Part shown: positions 17,471 through 25,456 of the stretch, one piece after another
Layout of the letters: each line of letters begins with the position of its first letter
Numbering within the stretch: position 1 is the first letter of the stretch
From: an uncultured Oscillospiraceae bacterium
Lineage (GTDB): Bacteria; Bacillota; Clostridia; Oscillospirales; Oscillospiraceae
Reading direction: 5' to 3'
DNA length: 45,579 nt
Assembly: GCA_950097245.1 (NCBI GenBank)
Contig: CATNCS010000013.1
Location: forward strand, 1 to 45,579
Translations under genes and position numbers: made by a program
The notes under the pieces: generated by a model
Told to the model about the DNA's origin: nothing
Seen by the model: only the letters and a program-made list of their open reading frames with translations
Databases searched by the model: none

Positions 17471-18901
17471 ATGAGAAGAACAAAAATTATCTGTACCCTG
17501 GGCCCCGCGGTGGACAGTGAGGACATGATCCGCACCCTGATCCGCACCGGCATGGACGCGGCCCGGTTCAACTTTTCCCACGGCAGCCACCCGGAGCACC
17601 TGGAGCGGCTGAATATGCTGAAAAATGTCCGGGACGCCATGGGCCGGCCGGTGGCCACCATCCTGGACACCAAGGGCCCTGAGATTCGCATCAAGTCCTT
17701 TGAGACCAAATCCGTCACCCTGGAGCCCGGCGACACCTTCACCCTCACCACCGAGGACGTGGTGGGCAACCAGGGCTGGGTGTCCGTCACCTATCCCAGG
17801 CTCCATGAGGAGCTCCAGCCCGGCCAGCAGATCCTCATCGACGACGGCCTGGTGGCCATCAAGGTGGACCGCATTGAGGGGACGAAAATCATCTGCACCG
17901 TGGAAAACGGCGGCACCCTGTCCGCCAACAAATCCATCAACATCCCCGGCGTCCACATCCAGCTTCCCGCCCTCACCGAGAAGGACGTGGACGACATCCG
18001 CTTCGGCGTGGCCAACGACTTCGACTTCATCGCCGCCTCCTTTGTCCGCCGGGCGGCGGATGTGGAGGCTGTCCGGGCCGTCCTCCACGAGTGCGGCGGG
18101 GACGACGTGAAGATTATCGCCAAGATCGAGAACCAGGAGGGCGTGGACAACCTGGACGCCATCCTGGAGGCCGCCGACGGCATTATGGTGGCCCGGGGCG
18201 ACCTGGGCGTGGAGATTCCCGCCGCCCGGGTGCCCATCCTGCAAAAGCAGATGATCCGCAAGGGCCTTCAGGTGGGCAAGCCAGTGATTACCGCCACCCA
18301 GATGCTGGACTCCATGATGCGCAACCCCCGGCCCACCCGGGCGGAGGTGTCCGACGTGGCCAACGCCGTCTACGACGGCACCGGCAGCGTGATGCTCTCC
18401 GGCGAGACCGCCGGGGGCAAGTACCCGGTGGAGGCCCTCCAGGCCATGGTGACCATCGTCACCGAGACGGAGGGGGCCATCGACTACTGGAAGCAGTTCC
18501 AGAAGCAGCGGATCATCCCCACCCCCGACATCAACGACGCCATCACCCACACCTGCTGCATGACCGCCAGGGACCTGGACGCCAAGGCCATCCTGGCCGC
18601 CACCAACTCCGGCCGCTCCGCCCGGATGATCTGCCGGTTCCGCCCCGCCTGCCCCATCGCCGCCCTCACTATGCACGAGAAGGTCCGCCGCCAGCTGAAT
18701 ATCTCCTGGGGCGTCATCCCCTTCCTCACCGGCGAGGTCACCTCCACCGACCGCATCTTCTCCCTGGCTACCGAGACGGCCATCAAGGAGAAGCTGGTCC
18801 AGAACAGGGACGTGGTGGTCATCACCGCCGGCATCCCCTTGGGCAAGAGCGGCTATACCAACCTCATCAAGGCCCAGGTCATTGACGAGGACGCCATGTA
18901 A
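17471..18901 (+). CDS. pyk: pyruvate kinase
   Basis: Last step of glycolysis: phosphoenolpyruvate plus ADP gives pyruvate plus ATP. It starts at ATG 17471 with AAAGGAGG upstream. The 476 residues match the family core. ARFNFSHGSHPEH and DTKGPEIRIK lie near the N terminus, the Mg/PEP site is in IIAKIENQEG and GIMVARGDLGVEIP, and the signature region is KPVITATQMLDSM with PRPTRAEVSDVANAVYDGT. It lacks the extra C-terminal PEP-utiliser-like domain of Bacillus pyruvate kinase. Single-gene unit closed by a strong terminator. Confidence 0.97.
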   Translation: MRRTKIICTLGPAVDSEDMIRTLIRTGMDAARFNFSHGSHPEHLERLNMLKNVRDAMGRPVATILDTKGPEIRIKSFETKSVTLEPGDTFTLTTEDVVGNQGWVSVTYPRLHEELQPGQQILIDDGLVAIKVDRIEGTKIICTVENGGTLSANKSINIPGVHIQLPALTEKDVDDIRFGVANDFDFIAASFVRRAADVEAVRAVLHECGGDDVKIIAKIENQEGVDNLDAILEAADGIMVARGDLGVEIPAARVPILQKQMIRKGLQVGKPVITATQMLDSMMRNPRPTRAEVSDVANAVYDGTGSVMLSGETAGGKYPVEALQAMVTIVTETEGAIDYWKQFQKQRIIPTPDINDAITHTCCMTARDLDAKAILAATNSGRSARMICRFRPACPIAALTMHEKVRRQLNISWGVIPFLTGEVTSTDRIFSLATETAIKEKLVQNRDVVVITAGIPLGKSGYTNLIKAQVIDEDAM

Positions 18902-18917
18902 CCCCATACATAACCCA

Positions 18918-18948
18918 AGGGCCGCCCCAGTCAGGGCGGCCCTTTTTG
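18918..18948 (+). terminator. pyk terminator
   Basis: AGGGCCGCCC / GGGCGGCCCT 10-bp stem followed by TTTTTG, 17 bases after the stop. Confidence 0.92.
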
Positions 18949-18976
18949 TTGACTTCGCGGAAAATTCCGCTATAAT
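18949..18976 (+). promoter_or_regulatory. strong promoter of the small-ORF unit
   Basis: -35 TTGACT (18949-18954), 16-base spacer, -10 TATAAT (18971-18976), touching the pyk terminator. Confidence 0.8.
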
Positions 18977-19017
18977 TCGACGTAAGGGAAACGCAGCGAA
19001 GGCGCAGGCGGTTTGGC

Positions 19018-19037
19018 CACCCCTCCGAAAGGAGGTG
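19018..19037 (+). promoter_or_regulatory. hairpin masking the small-ORF Shine-Dalgarno
   Basis: CACcCCTCC - GAAA - GGAGGTG: eight pairs closed by a GAAA tetraloop with one bulged C. The whole SD GGAGGTG is in the 3' arm, so translation should be repressed unless the hairpin opens. Confidence 0.65.
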
Positions 19038-19043
19038 AGGCCC

Positions 19044-19115
19044 GTGCCATTGACTTTGACAGTTACATTCCACGTCCGTGGATACATTGTAACGATTCAG
19101 GTCAAAGTAAAGTGA
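19044..19115 (+). CDS. 23-residue beta-hairpin-like micropeptide
   Basis: GTG 19044 follows GGAGGTGAGG; the product begins MPLTLTVTFHVRGYI and ends VTIQVKVK. Alternating polar and apolar residues on both sides of RGY suggest an amphipathic beta-hairpin with a cationic end. It has its own strong promoter, a ~60-base leader and a sequestered SD. A sequence encoding SGIIAVTVQVKMK at 22288-22326 is clearly related, so the peptide sequence itself seems conserved. It converges with the M56 gene (stop 19149), so its transcript may run antisense into that gene. Small size, strong transcription and blocked translation recall type I toxins or regulated micropeptides, but no function can be assigned. 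Confidence 0.6.
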   Translation: MPLTLTVTFHVRGYIVTIQVKVK

Positions 19116-19148
19116 AACCCTGGACGGATCGGAGAGGCTTGTTTTGGT

Positions 19149-21188
19149 TCAATTCCAGCCACGGGACGCCTTCAACTCTTCTAGCTGCTTGGCAATTTCC
19201 TCCTCGCTGAGGCCCATATTCTGGCGCATTTGGTCCTCGACCATTTTTAGTTCTTCCTCTGGGGTCATATCACTGCTGCGGCTAAGTTTAAAGGAACCAA
19301 TGATATTGTCACGGTCCACATCGTAGACCGGGATAAAAATAGCTTTGGGCTGCGTCTCAAGCCATTCCATGTAAGTTCTTGCGTCTTCCAGGGTAATGAT
19401 CTCGCCTGGGTAGCCGCCATAGCTCATATCGTGATCAAACGCATAGCCAGTTTTCCCATTGGTCGCTTGAACCAGGATCAAATCCGGGGCATATCCAACG
19501 ACAATATGGTCCATGGTAGTTCCATAGGTTTCTCCCTTGCTGTTCACAGGATAGACGCCGTCAGGCAGGCGCTCCCGAATTGCCCTTTCCCGGTAGTTTA
19601 CCTGCACAATATAACGGATACCATCTACACCACGTATGCGGCCAGGCGTATAGTCACCTGGATACAGACCGTGTGTGGCTTCCAGATACTTGCCCAATGC
19701 GTCTGCGTCGTCGAAATCAGCCACCGTAAATTCCGTTCCCTCGGGAATTTCGCCCTCCGGTACGCCCCAGCGGTTTTCCAAGTTCTTTAACTGGTCTATC
19801 TTAGCTTGAACTTCGAAGGAAACTTGAGCATCGCCGGGCTGTCCGGTGACGGGGTGGACCCGGCCGTCGGGGGTAGAGGTATCCCCCGGGGCGGCCGGGT
19901 GGACACGGCTGTCATCGGAGGCGGACTTGTCCCCCAGGGCGGGCTTGGGGTCGGAATTGGTCTGAACGGCGGACGGCAGGCCGCTGAGGTCCTCGGGCGG
20001 GGCCAAGGAAACTTGAGCGTCGCCAGGCTGTCCGGTGATGGGGTGGACCCGGTCGTCGGGGGTAGAGGTATCCCCCGGGGCGGCGGGGTGGACGCGGTCG
20101 GTGGGGACGGACGTGTCCCCCGGGGCGGGCTTGGGGTCGGAATTGGCCTGAACGGCGGGCGGCAGGCCGCTGAGGTCCTCGGGCGGGGCCTTTGAGGTGG
20201 CGAACACGGCGGTGACGCCGGCCACCAGCAGCGCGGCGGTGAGAACAGCCGCGAGGGATCGTTTTTTCATCTTCATAATGGCGCGAATCCTTTCTTCCAT
20301 GTGGTTTTTTGTCGTATAGGTCAGGCAGAGGGGAGAAAATCCGCTCTCCGCCGCCGACAGCAGGGCGTAGGCGTACCCCTTCCGGCTGTCCAGGCCCAGA
20401 ATCCGGACCACCGCCTCGTCGCAGGCCAGCTCCAGGTCCCGGTTGGCCCGGAAGTACATCACCCACACCAGGGGGTTGAACCAGTGGACGCACAGGGCGG
20501 CCGTCAGCAGCAGCTTCCAGCCCAGGTCCCCCCGGCGGATATGGACATACTCGTGGGTGAGGACGCAGGTGAGCTGTCCCTCGTCAGTCCAGTTGGTATT
20601 TTGGGGCAGTAAAATAACAGGACGGATCAGGCCGTAGGCCAGGGGGGCGTTCACCGCCCCGCAGACCTTGATTTGCACCGGACGCAGAGTGGGGTGCTCC
20701 TCCCGCCAGCGGTCCAGGAACTCCAGCTCCACCGGGGCCGCGTCCCGGAACCGGCGCAGGCTCCACAGGCAGGCGGACCCGAAGAACAGCGTGCACAGGG
20801 ACAGGCCCGTCAAATACAGGGCGGCCAGAGGGGAGGCGGGCTCCTTCTCAGGCTGGGGGACGGCGGGGGCGGAGGGGAGGACGGGGACGTCCTCCCGAAG
20901 AGTCCCGGGCACGGTGGCCGGGGGAATCCGGACGGGGAGCTCCGCGTCAGAGGGCTCCGGGGGGGCCTCCTGCTCCCGGAGGGCCTGAGCAATCCGGGCC
21001 GCCCCGGTGTACACGCTGAGACGGGAGGGCAGGGTGAAGGGCACCAGCAGGCGGCACAGGACCACCCCCCACAGCAGCAAAAAGGTCCACTTGGGCAGGC
21101 GGTTCAGCAGAGCCCGCCGCAGCATCAGGATTACGGCGATGAGAATCGCGCCTCCCGCGCTCATTTCAAGAATGGTCACATCGGCCAC
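19149..21188 (-). CDS. M56-family (BlaR1/MecR1-like) membrane sensor protease
   Basis: 679 residues; GTG start 21188, one base after the BlaI stop. Membrane helices lie near residues 12-30, 35-52, 122-142 and 312-330. The zinc protease site HEYVH is at 212-216 with a third ligand region ELACDEAV at 253-260. By analogy with BlaR1 it would sense an outside signal and relieve BlaI repression by proteolysis. The outer domain is not a penicillin-binding sensor. It has two tandem ~62-residue Pro/Asp/Gly-rich repeats (334-395 and 396-458), then a ~220-residue domain (FTVADFDDADALGKYLEATH...) that I do not recognise, ending in a charged helix. The ligand is unknown. Confidence 0.88.
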   Translation of the reverse strand: MADVTILEMSAGGAILIAVILMLRRALLNRLPKWTFLLLWGVVLCRLLVPFTLPSRLSVYTGAARIAQALREQEAPPEPSDAELPVRIPPATVPGTLREDVPVLPSAPAVPQPEKEPASPLAALYLTGLSLCTLFFGSACLWSLRRFRDAAPVELEFLDRWREEHPTLRPVQIKVCGAVNAPLAYGLIRPVILLPQNTNWTDEGQLTCVLTHEYVHIRRGDLGWKLLLTAALCVHWFNPLVWVMYFRANRDLELACDEAVVRILGLDSRKGYAYALLSAAESGFSPLCLTYTTKNHMEERIRAIMKMKKRSLAAVLTAALLVAGVTAVFATSKAPPEDLSGLPPAVQANSDPKPAPGDTSVPTDRVHPAAPGDTSTPDDRVHPITGQPGDAQVSLAPPEDLSGLPSAVQTNSDPKPALGDKSASDDSRVHPAAPGDTSTPDGRVHPVTGQPGDAQVSFEVQAKIDQLKNLENRWGVPEGEIPEGTEFTVADFDDADALGKYLEATHGLYPGDYTPGRIRGVDGIRYIVQVNYRERAIRERLPDGVYPVNSKGETYGTTMDHIVVGYAPDLILVQATNGKTGYAFDHDMSYGGYPGEIITLEDARTYMEWLETQPKAIFIPVYDVDRDNIIGSFKLSRSSDMTPEEELKMVEDQMRQNMGLSEEEIAKQLEELKASRGWN
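19815..20189 (-). repeat. tandem duplication inside the M56 gene
   Basis: Two adjacent units, 20004-20189 (186 bp) and 19815-20003 (189 bp), each encoding APPEDLSGLP...VQ.NSDPKPA, RVHPAAPGDTSTPD and GQPGDAQVS. Similarity is high at DNA level, so the duplication is fairly recent; RVHP-GDTSTP is itself repeated within a unit. Confidence 0.9.
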
Positions 21189-21189
21189 C

Positions 21190-21552
21190 TCATTCCAGCC
21201 CGTCGATCAGCGTGCGGAGACGCTGAATTTCCTCCGGGGGCAGCTGCTTCCCGCTGAGGAGAGAGGCGAACAGCAGGCTGGCCGAGCCGTCGAAGATCTT
21301 CTCCACCAGCTCCGCCGCCGCCGCCGCCTGGGCCTCCTCCTTGCGGACCAGGGGGAAGCACTGGAAGTTGGGCTCCCGGCGCTCAATGGCCCCCTTCTCC
21401 ACGCATTTTTTAATGACGGTGTAGGTGGTGTTCTTGTTCCAGCCCACCGTCCCGCTCAGCCTGGCGGCAATCTCTTTGGCTGTGACAGGCGCGTCCGCCT
21501 CCCACAGCACCTCCATCACCTTGCGCTCAGAATCGAACAGCTTCAGCTCCAT
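21190..21552 (-). CDS. BlaI/MecI-family repressor
   Basis: 120-residue dimeric winged-helix repressor. Residues 1-75 are the DNA-binding domain (ERKVMEVLWEADAPVTAKEI, GWNKNTTYTVIKKCVEKGAI). The C-terminal helical part (EEAQAAAAAELVEKIFDGSA) is the dimerisation and cleavage region. Normal length. RBS AAGGAGGAG precedes ATG 21552. It is the first gene of a two-gene unit with the M56 sensor and has three operator-like palindromes around its promoter, consistent with autorepression. Confidence 0.93.
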   Translation of the reverse strand: MELKLFDSERKVMEVLWEADAPVTAKEIAARLSGTVGWNKNTTYTVIKKCVEKGAIERREPNFQCFPLVRKEEAQAAAAAELVEKIFDGSASLLFASLLSGKQLPPEEIQRLRTLIDGLE

Positions 21553-21572
21553 ATGTACTCCTCCTTATCCGG

Positions 21573-21638
21573 ACTATCGCGATAGTTTAATTGCATACTA
21601 TCACAGTAGTCCCGTCTTGTCAAGACTATTTTAGTAGT
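21573..21638 (-). promoter_or_regulatory. blaI promoter with three operators
   Basis: -35 TTGACA (21623-21618), 17-base spacer, -10 TAGTAT (21600-21595). Operator-like dyads: ACTATCGCGATAGT (21573-21586), ACTATCACAGTAGT (21597-21610, on the -10/spacer) and ACTATTTTAGTAGT (21625-21638, just upstream of the -35). They match the ACTA-N6-TAGT pattern of BlaI/MecI operators. Confidence 0.82.
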
Positions 21639-21661
21639 CTGGGGAGAATTTTTTGGACAAA

Positions 21662-21687
21662 AATGCCCCGGCCGCTGGCCGGGGCTT
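21662..21687 (-). terminator. terminator of the 85-residue protein gene
   Basis: GCCCCGGCC / GGCCGGGGC hairpin followed on the minus strand by ATTTTTG. Confidence 0.8.
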
Positions 21688-21693
21688 CGCTAT

Positions 21694-21951
21694 CTATCCC
21701 CAGTCGTGACGGCTGGTTCCGATATCGTTTTTGTTATATATGCTGACAATTCTGTCAATGCGCTCAAAGCACTCCGGGTCATCTATGGCATCGTCGTCCA
21801 GAATGGCCCGGATTTCCTCCAAAATCCGCACAGCCATGCTGTCGATCTCTCTTATGCGCTGTAAAATGTTGCCTTCTTCCGCTTTGAAATGGCTCAGCAT
21901 TTCATGCCCCAGGATTTGCGCGTACAGCGAATCTGCAATGGGTACTGACAT
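21694..21951 (-). CDS. small acidic helical protein, unknown
   Basis: 85 residues from ATG 21951, chosen for GAGGTGAG eight bases upstream; longer frames would cross the promoter. The sequence is helical and acidic (EEGNILQRIREIDSMAVRIL and EEIRAILDDDAIDDPECFER), with a short charged tail. No membrane segment or signal. It is transcribed divergently from an XRE-type regulator across a shared promoter region with a perfect palindrome, an arrangement typical of regulator/target or toxin-antitoxin-like pairs. I do not recognise the family. GC content is below that of the surrounding chromosome. Confidence 0.7.
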   Translation of the reverse strand: MSVPIADSLYAQILGHEMLSHFKAEEGNILQRIREIDSMAVRILEEIRAILDDDAIDDPECFERIDRIVSIYNKNDIGTSRHDWG

Positions 21952-21969
21952 TAAACTCACCTCAACGTA

Positions 21970-22020
21970 ATTATACCCGATATATCGGGATTGTTCAAGA
22001 CAAAAGCGGGAAAATATAAT
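21970..22020. promoter_or_regulatory. divergent promoters with embedded palindrome
   Basis: Leftward: -35 TTGAAC (21998-21993), 17-base spacer, -10 TATAAT (21975-21970); the spacer contains the perfect 14-bp palindrome CCCGATATATCGGG (21976-21989). Rightward: -35 TTGTTC (21991-21996), 18-base spacer, -10 TATAAT (22015-22020). The two -35 boxes overlap. A protein on the palindrome would block the leftward promoter and touch the rightward one. Confidence 0.78.
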
Positions 22021-22044
22021 AGAAACCACAAGGAGGTGCTTCTT

Positions 22045-22266
22045 GTGATTTCTTACGGTCCGCTGTGGGAAACAATGCGCAGAAAAGGTGTCACTACCTA
22101 CAAACTCATAAATAATCACGGTTTTAGCAAAGGGACTTTGGATTCCTTGAAGCAGACTCGAAATATTTCAACCGCGACGTTGAATGATATTTGTAAAATT
22201 TTAAATTGTCGAGTGGAGGATGTGCTGGTCTATATTCCAGACACAACTGAAGACAGTCAAAAATAA
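22045..22266 (+). CDS. XRE/Cro-type HTH regulator
   Basis: 73 residues from GTG 22045, which has AAGGAGG eight bases upstream. Almost the whole protein is one Cro/C1-type HTH domain: PLWETMRRKGVTTYKLINNH, then GFSKGTLDSLKQTRN (recognition helix) and TATLNDICKILNCRVEDVL. This compact form is common in mobile elements of gut Firmicutes. It probably binds CCCGATATATCGGG in the divergent region and represses the neighbouring 85-residue protein gene. AT-rich codons set it apart from the core genome. Confidence 0.88.
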   Translation: MISYGPLWETMRRKGVTTYKLINNHGFSKGTLDSLKQTRNISTATLNDICKILNCRVEDVLVYIPDTTEDSQK

Positions 22267-22374
22267 ACCCCGCTGTGCTCTTGGCATAGCGGGATTATTG
22301 CTGTAACGGTGCAGGTCAAGATGAAGGCAAGCGGAAACCGCCACTCGGCCAAGTGACGGTTTCTTATATTTTTT
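22267..22374 (+). pseudogene. relic of a second micropeptide gene, with terminator hairpins
   Basis: After a TAA at 22264-22266 the frame has no start codon but encodes SGIIAVTVQVKMKASGNRHS AK before TGA 22354-22356; its first half matches the end of the micropeptide at 19044-19115. GAAACCG..ACT / AGT..CGGTTTC (22334-22363) forms a stem spanning the stop codon, followed by T-rich DNA, so the C-terminal codons double as terminator stem. A hairpin CCCGCT/AGCGGG (22269-22293) just upstream may end the HTH gene. Confidence 0.45.
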
Positions 22375-22468
22375 GCAAAATGAAACTGTTGGGCCAAACC
22401 GCCGAAGCACAGCGGCACCCTACATACAGATGATACCATATCCCCGTTCCGGTGTCAAGAGTATGGGC

Positions 22469-22506
22469 AGCCCCGTCCCTGATGTTGGAGACGGGGCTGT
22501 TTTTTG
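22469..22506 (+). terminator. intrinsic terminator
   Basis: CAGCCCCGTC / GACGGGGCTG 10-bp stem followed by six T. It lies between the HTH region and the first ilvC-end copy. The gap 22375-22468 shows no gene. Confidence 0.85.
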
Positions 22507-22507
22507 T

Positions 22508-22545
22508 TTAGTTGGAGGCGGTATCGGGGTCGGTGTCGTCGCCCC
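22508..22545 (-). pseudogene. ilvC 3'-end fragment, copy A
   Basis: 38 bases encoding the last residues of IlvC ([11 protein letters not shown] plus TAA) in the ilvC orientation. Similarity ends sharply at 22545. Confidence 0.8.
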
Positions 22546-22668
22546 TCGTCGAAGCAAAGTCCACTCCATTCGGGACGCCCTACGGACATCCCTCATTACG
22601 TTCCCTTGCTTCTCCTCTCCAACCGCGACCCGCTTACGCTGGGCTCGCGGTTGGTTTTTCGCCCGTAA

Positions 22669-22816
22669 TTAGTTGGACGCGGTATCGGGGTCAGTATCGT
22701 CACCCCAGAGCATATTCTTCCGCAGCTCCGCGCCCACGGTCTCCATCTGGTGCTTGGCCAACTGGGCCCGCTTGGCGTTGAAGAAGGTACGGCCGTTCTT
22801 GTTCTCGACAATCCAG
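22669..22816 (-). pseudogene. ilvC 3'-end fragment, copy B
   Basis: 148 bases aligning without gaps to the true ilvC end (24437-24584), from [18 protein letters not shown] to [10 protein letters not shown] and stop. About a dozen differences; almost all are synonymous, with one Ala-to-Val change, and the stop is TAA instead of TGA. It therefore looks like the ilvC end of another strain or species, not a recent copy. Confidence 0.9.
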
Positions 22817-22864
22817 TATGTAAAATGCGGCTCGAAAAAATATAGAGGAACGAATCATTTATTA

Positions 22865-22893
22865 TTGACAAACAGATTCTTTTGAAACATAAT
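22865..22893 (+). promoter_or_regulatory. candidate promoter for the protease gene
   Basis: -35 TTGACA (22865-22870), 17-base spacer, -10 CATAAT (22888-22893), about 175 bases before the start codon. Confidence 0.5.
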
Positions 22894-22960
22894 AAATTCA
22901 TAAGATAAATAGATTCCATTTCACCGGGGGCGCAAAAGGAGCAAGCCAATGGGCAGATAA

Positions 22961-23035
22961 GTCGGCCAATATACCCTGGCCATCCACAACAATGAAGACT
23001 ATACCGTTACTGTGACGGGAACGGTGAGGTATTGA
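22961..23035 (+). pseudogene. 24-codon fragment of a surface protein gene
   Basis: Directly after a TAA the frame encodes GQYTLAIHNNEDYTVTVTGT and RY before TGA 23033-23035. It resembles the last beta strands of an exported beta-sandwich protein. No start codon or RBS. Its coherent sequence in a non-coding gap suggests the 3' scrap of a lost gene. Confidence 0.4.
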
Positions 23036-23067
23036 CAAATTATATATAACGAAAGGAGTATATTGTA

Positions 23068-24384
23068 ATGAATAAGGCACAAAAAATTATTTCAATATGT
23101 CTGGCTATCAGCTTAATAGTATCTTGTGCAGTTTTTTCTTATGCTGCCCCAACGCAACCGGCTCCCGTACAAAAAAGCACTATAGCTGAGGAAGAACTAC
23201 AGCGTATTGCTGAACTTTCCTCAGATAAATACAATCATCTGTTACAGGTATGGAGCAAAGACCCAAATTACCCCAGCGATACTGACGCAAACTTCCCTGA
23301 TTTTTACGGCGGCGCATATGTTGATGACAATAAAGAGTTGGTTATTTTGGTAACCATCCTAAACGATGAGACCATAGATTACTTTGGAAACTTGATTGAT
23401 TTGGAACACGTGCGCTTTTCTTTAGCCGATAATTCATTTCAGGAACTACTCTATGTGCAGGAAACCATTGAAAATTGTCTGGACTCAAATAGTCTCGATG
23501 AAAATTCCTCCGCTTTGATTACTGGAACTGGTATCTCCATTAAAGAAAATGCTGTTATTGTCTATGCGGCAACGGAAGATTTGGATAACATTTGCAATTC
23601 CTTTACGCGTGTCTATTCTGCAAGAAACAGTCAGCCATACAATATACGATTCCGTTCCCTCTGGATGAACACAGATCCTGTACGATATACTGTTCCAGAG
23701 CAGAACAATGAAACTTTTCCATATAATGTTTCCGGGATTTTAGTGCAACCTGGTGGTCCCGTTTGTGTTCACGTTTCCGGTAATAAGATACTACCTACAA
23801 GTGTAGGTTTTTGGGCAAAGAATTCATCTGGCGAATTAGGTATCGTTACTGCTGCACATGGTGAAATTCAGTCAGGGCAAAGTGTGTACGCATCTAAAAC
23901 TGGCTACTATAGAGACGAGTATTTTGGCTATATATCTAACGCAATATGTAGGGATGAAGTGGATGCTGCATTTGTAAAAAGAAATACTTCCGACCCCGAA
24001 AGATTCCCTCCTGTGCGATACGTAGACGGATGGGATTTCAACCTGAAATCAACGACTAGATTGATGGCTGAGGGGGAAGAAATCTATAAAAAGGGAATAG
24101 AAACCGGAGTAACAAGAGGCAAGGTTACTGATATCAACTTTAATCCAAACTCCTACGATTCTACAATTAAACTTACTAGTGCCGTTTTGACAGACTGCGT
24201 GGCAGATGTTAGCGACAGCGGCGGAATAGTGGCTGGTGGAGGTACTACTTCTTCTCGATATGTTGTTGGAATCGTAGCTGGCGGAATGTGGTATGGAACT
24301 CCATCCGGACAGACTACACCGGTACAGATGTATTATTCAAAAGCTCCCTCTATCTTAAGCGCTTTAAAACTGACTCTTTATTGA
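23068..24384 (+). CDS. secreted chymotrypsin-fold serine protease
   Basis: 438 residues, exported by a signal peptide at about 1-26 (QKIISICLAISLIVSCAVFSYA). Residues about 30-215 form a pro-region-like domain. The catalytic domain follows: His in GIVTAAHGE, Asp in DEVDAAFVK, and nucleophile Ser in VSDSGGIVAGG, in the order expected for streptogrisin or alpha-lytic-type proteases (family S1). The usual GDSGG is SDSGG here. RBS AAAGGAG lies before ATG 23068. The gene is AT-rich (about 40% GC by eye) inside a GC-rich chromosome and lies between copies of the ilvC end, both signs of transfer. A role in peptide feeding or competition is inference. Confidence 0.85.
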   Translation: MNKAQKIISICLAISLIVSCAVFSYAAPTQPAPVQKSTIAEEELQRIAELSSDKYNHLLQVWSKDPNYPSDTDANFPDFYGGAYVDDNKELVILVTILNDETIDYFGNLIDLEHVRFSLADNSFQELLYVQETIENCLDSNSLDENSSALITGTGISIKENAVIVYAATEDLDNICNSFTRVYSARNSQPYNIRFRSLWMNTDPVRYTVPEQNNETFPYNVSGILVQPGGPVCVHVSGNKILPTSVGFWAKNSSGELGIVTAAHGEIQSGQSVYASKTGYYRDEYFGYISNAICRDEVDAAFVKRNTSDPERFPPVRYVDGWDFNLKSTTRLMAEGEEIYKKGIETGVTRGKVTDINFNPNSYDSTIKLTSAVLTDCVADVSDSGGIVAGGGTTSSRYVVGIVAGGMWYGTPSGQTTPVQMYYSKAPSILSALKLTLY

Positions 24385-24392
24385 ATATACCG

Positions 24393-24420
24393 CAGGAGCG
24401 CCCCAATCGGGGCGCTCCTG
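24393..24420. terminator. hairpin between protease gene and ilvC
   Basis: CAGGAGCGCCCC - AATC - GGGGCGCTCCTG, perfect 12-bp stem with only short T-runs on either side. It can serve both convergent genes. Confidence 0.7.
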
Positions 24421-24436
24421 TTCGTTTCCAAGATAT

Positions 24437-25436
<1,000 letters not shown>

Positions 25437-25456
<20 letters not shown>

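Noticed and set aside
19815..20189. CRISPR-like array in the M56 gene
   Set aside because: Only two long units without spacers, in frame and coding; it is a tandem protein repeat.
22546..22668. Small gene between the ilvC-end copies
   Set aside because: Contains inverted stretches (GAAGCAA/TTGCTTC and CCAACCGCGA/TCGCGGTTGG) but no RBS-supported frame; left as non-coding insertion debris.
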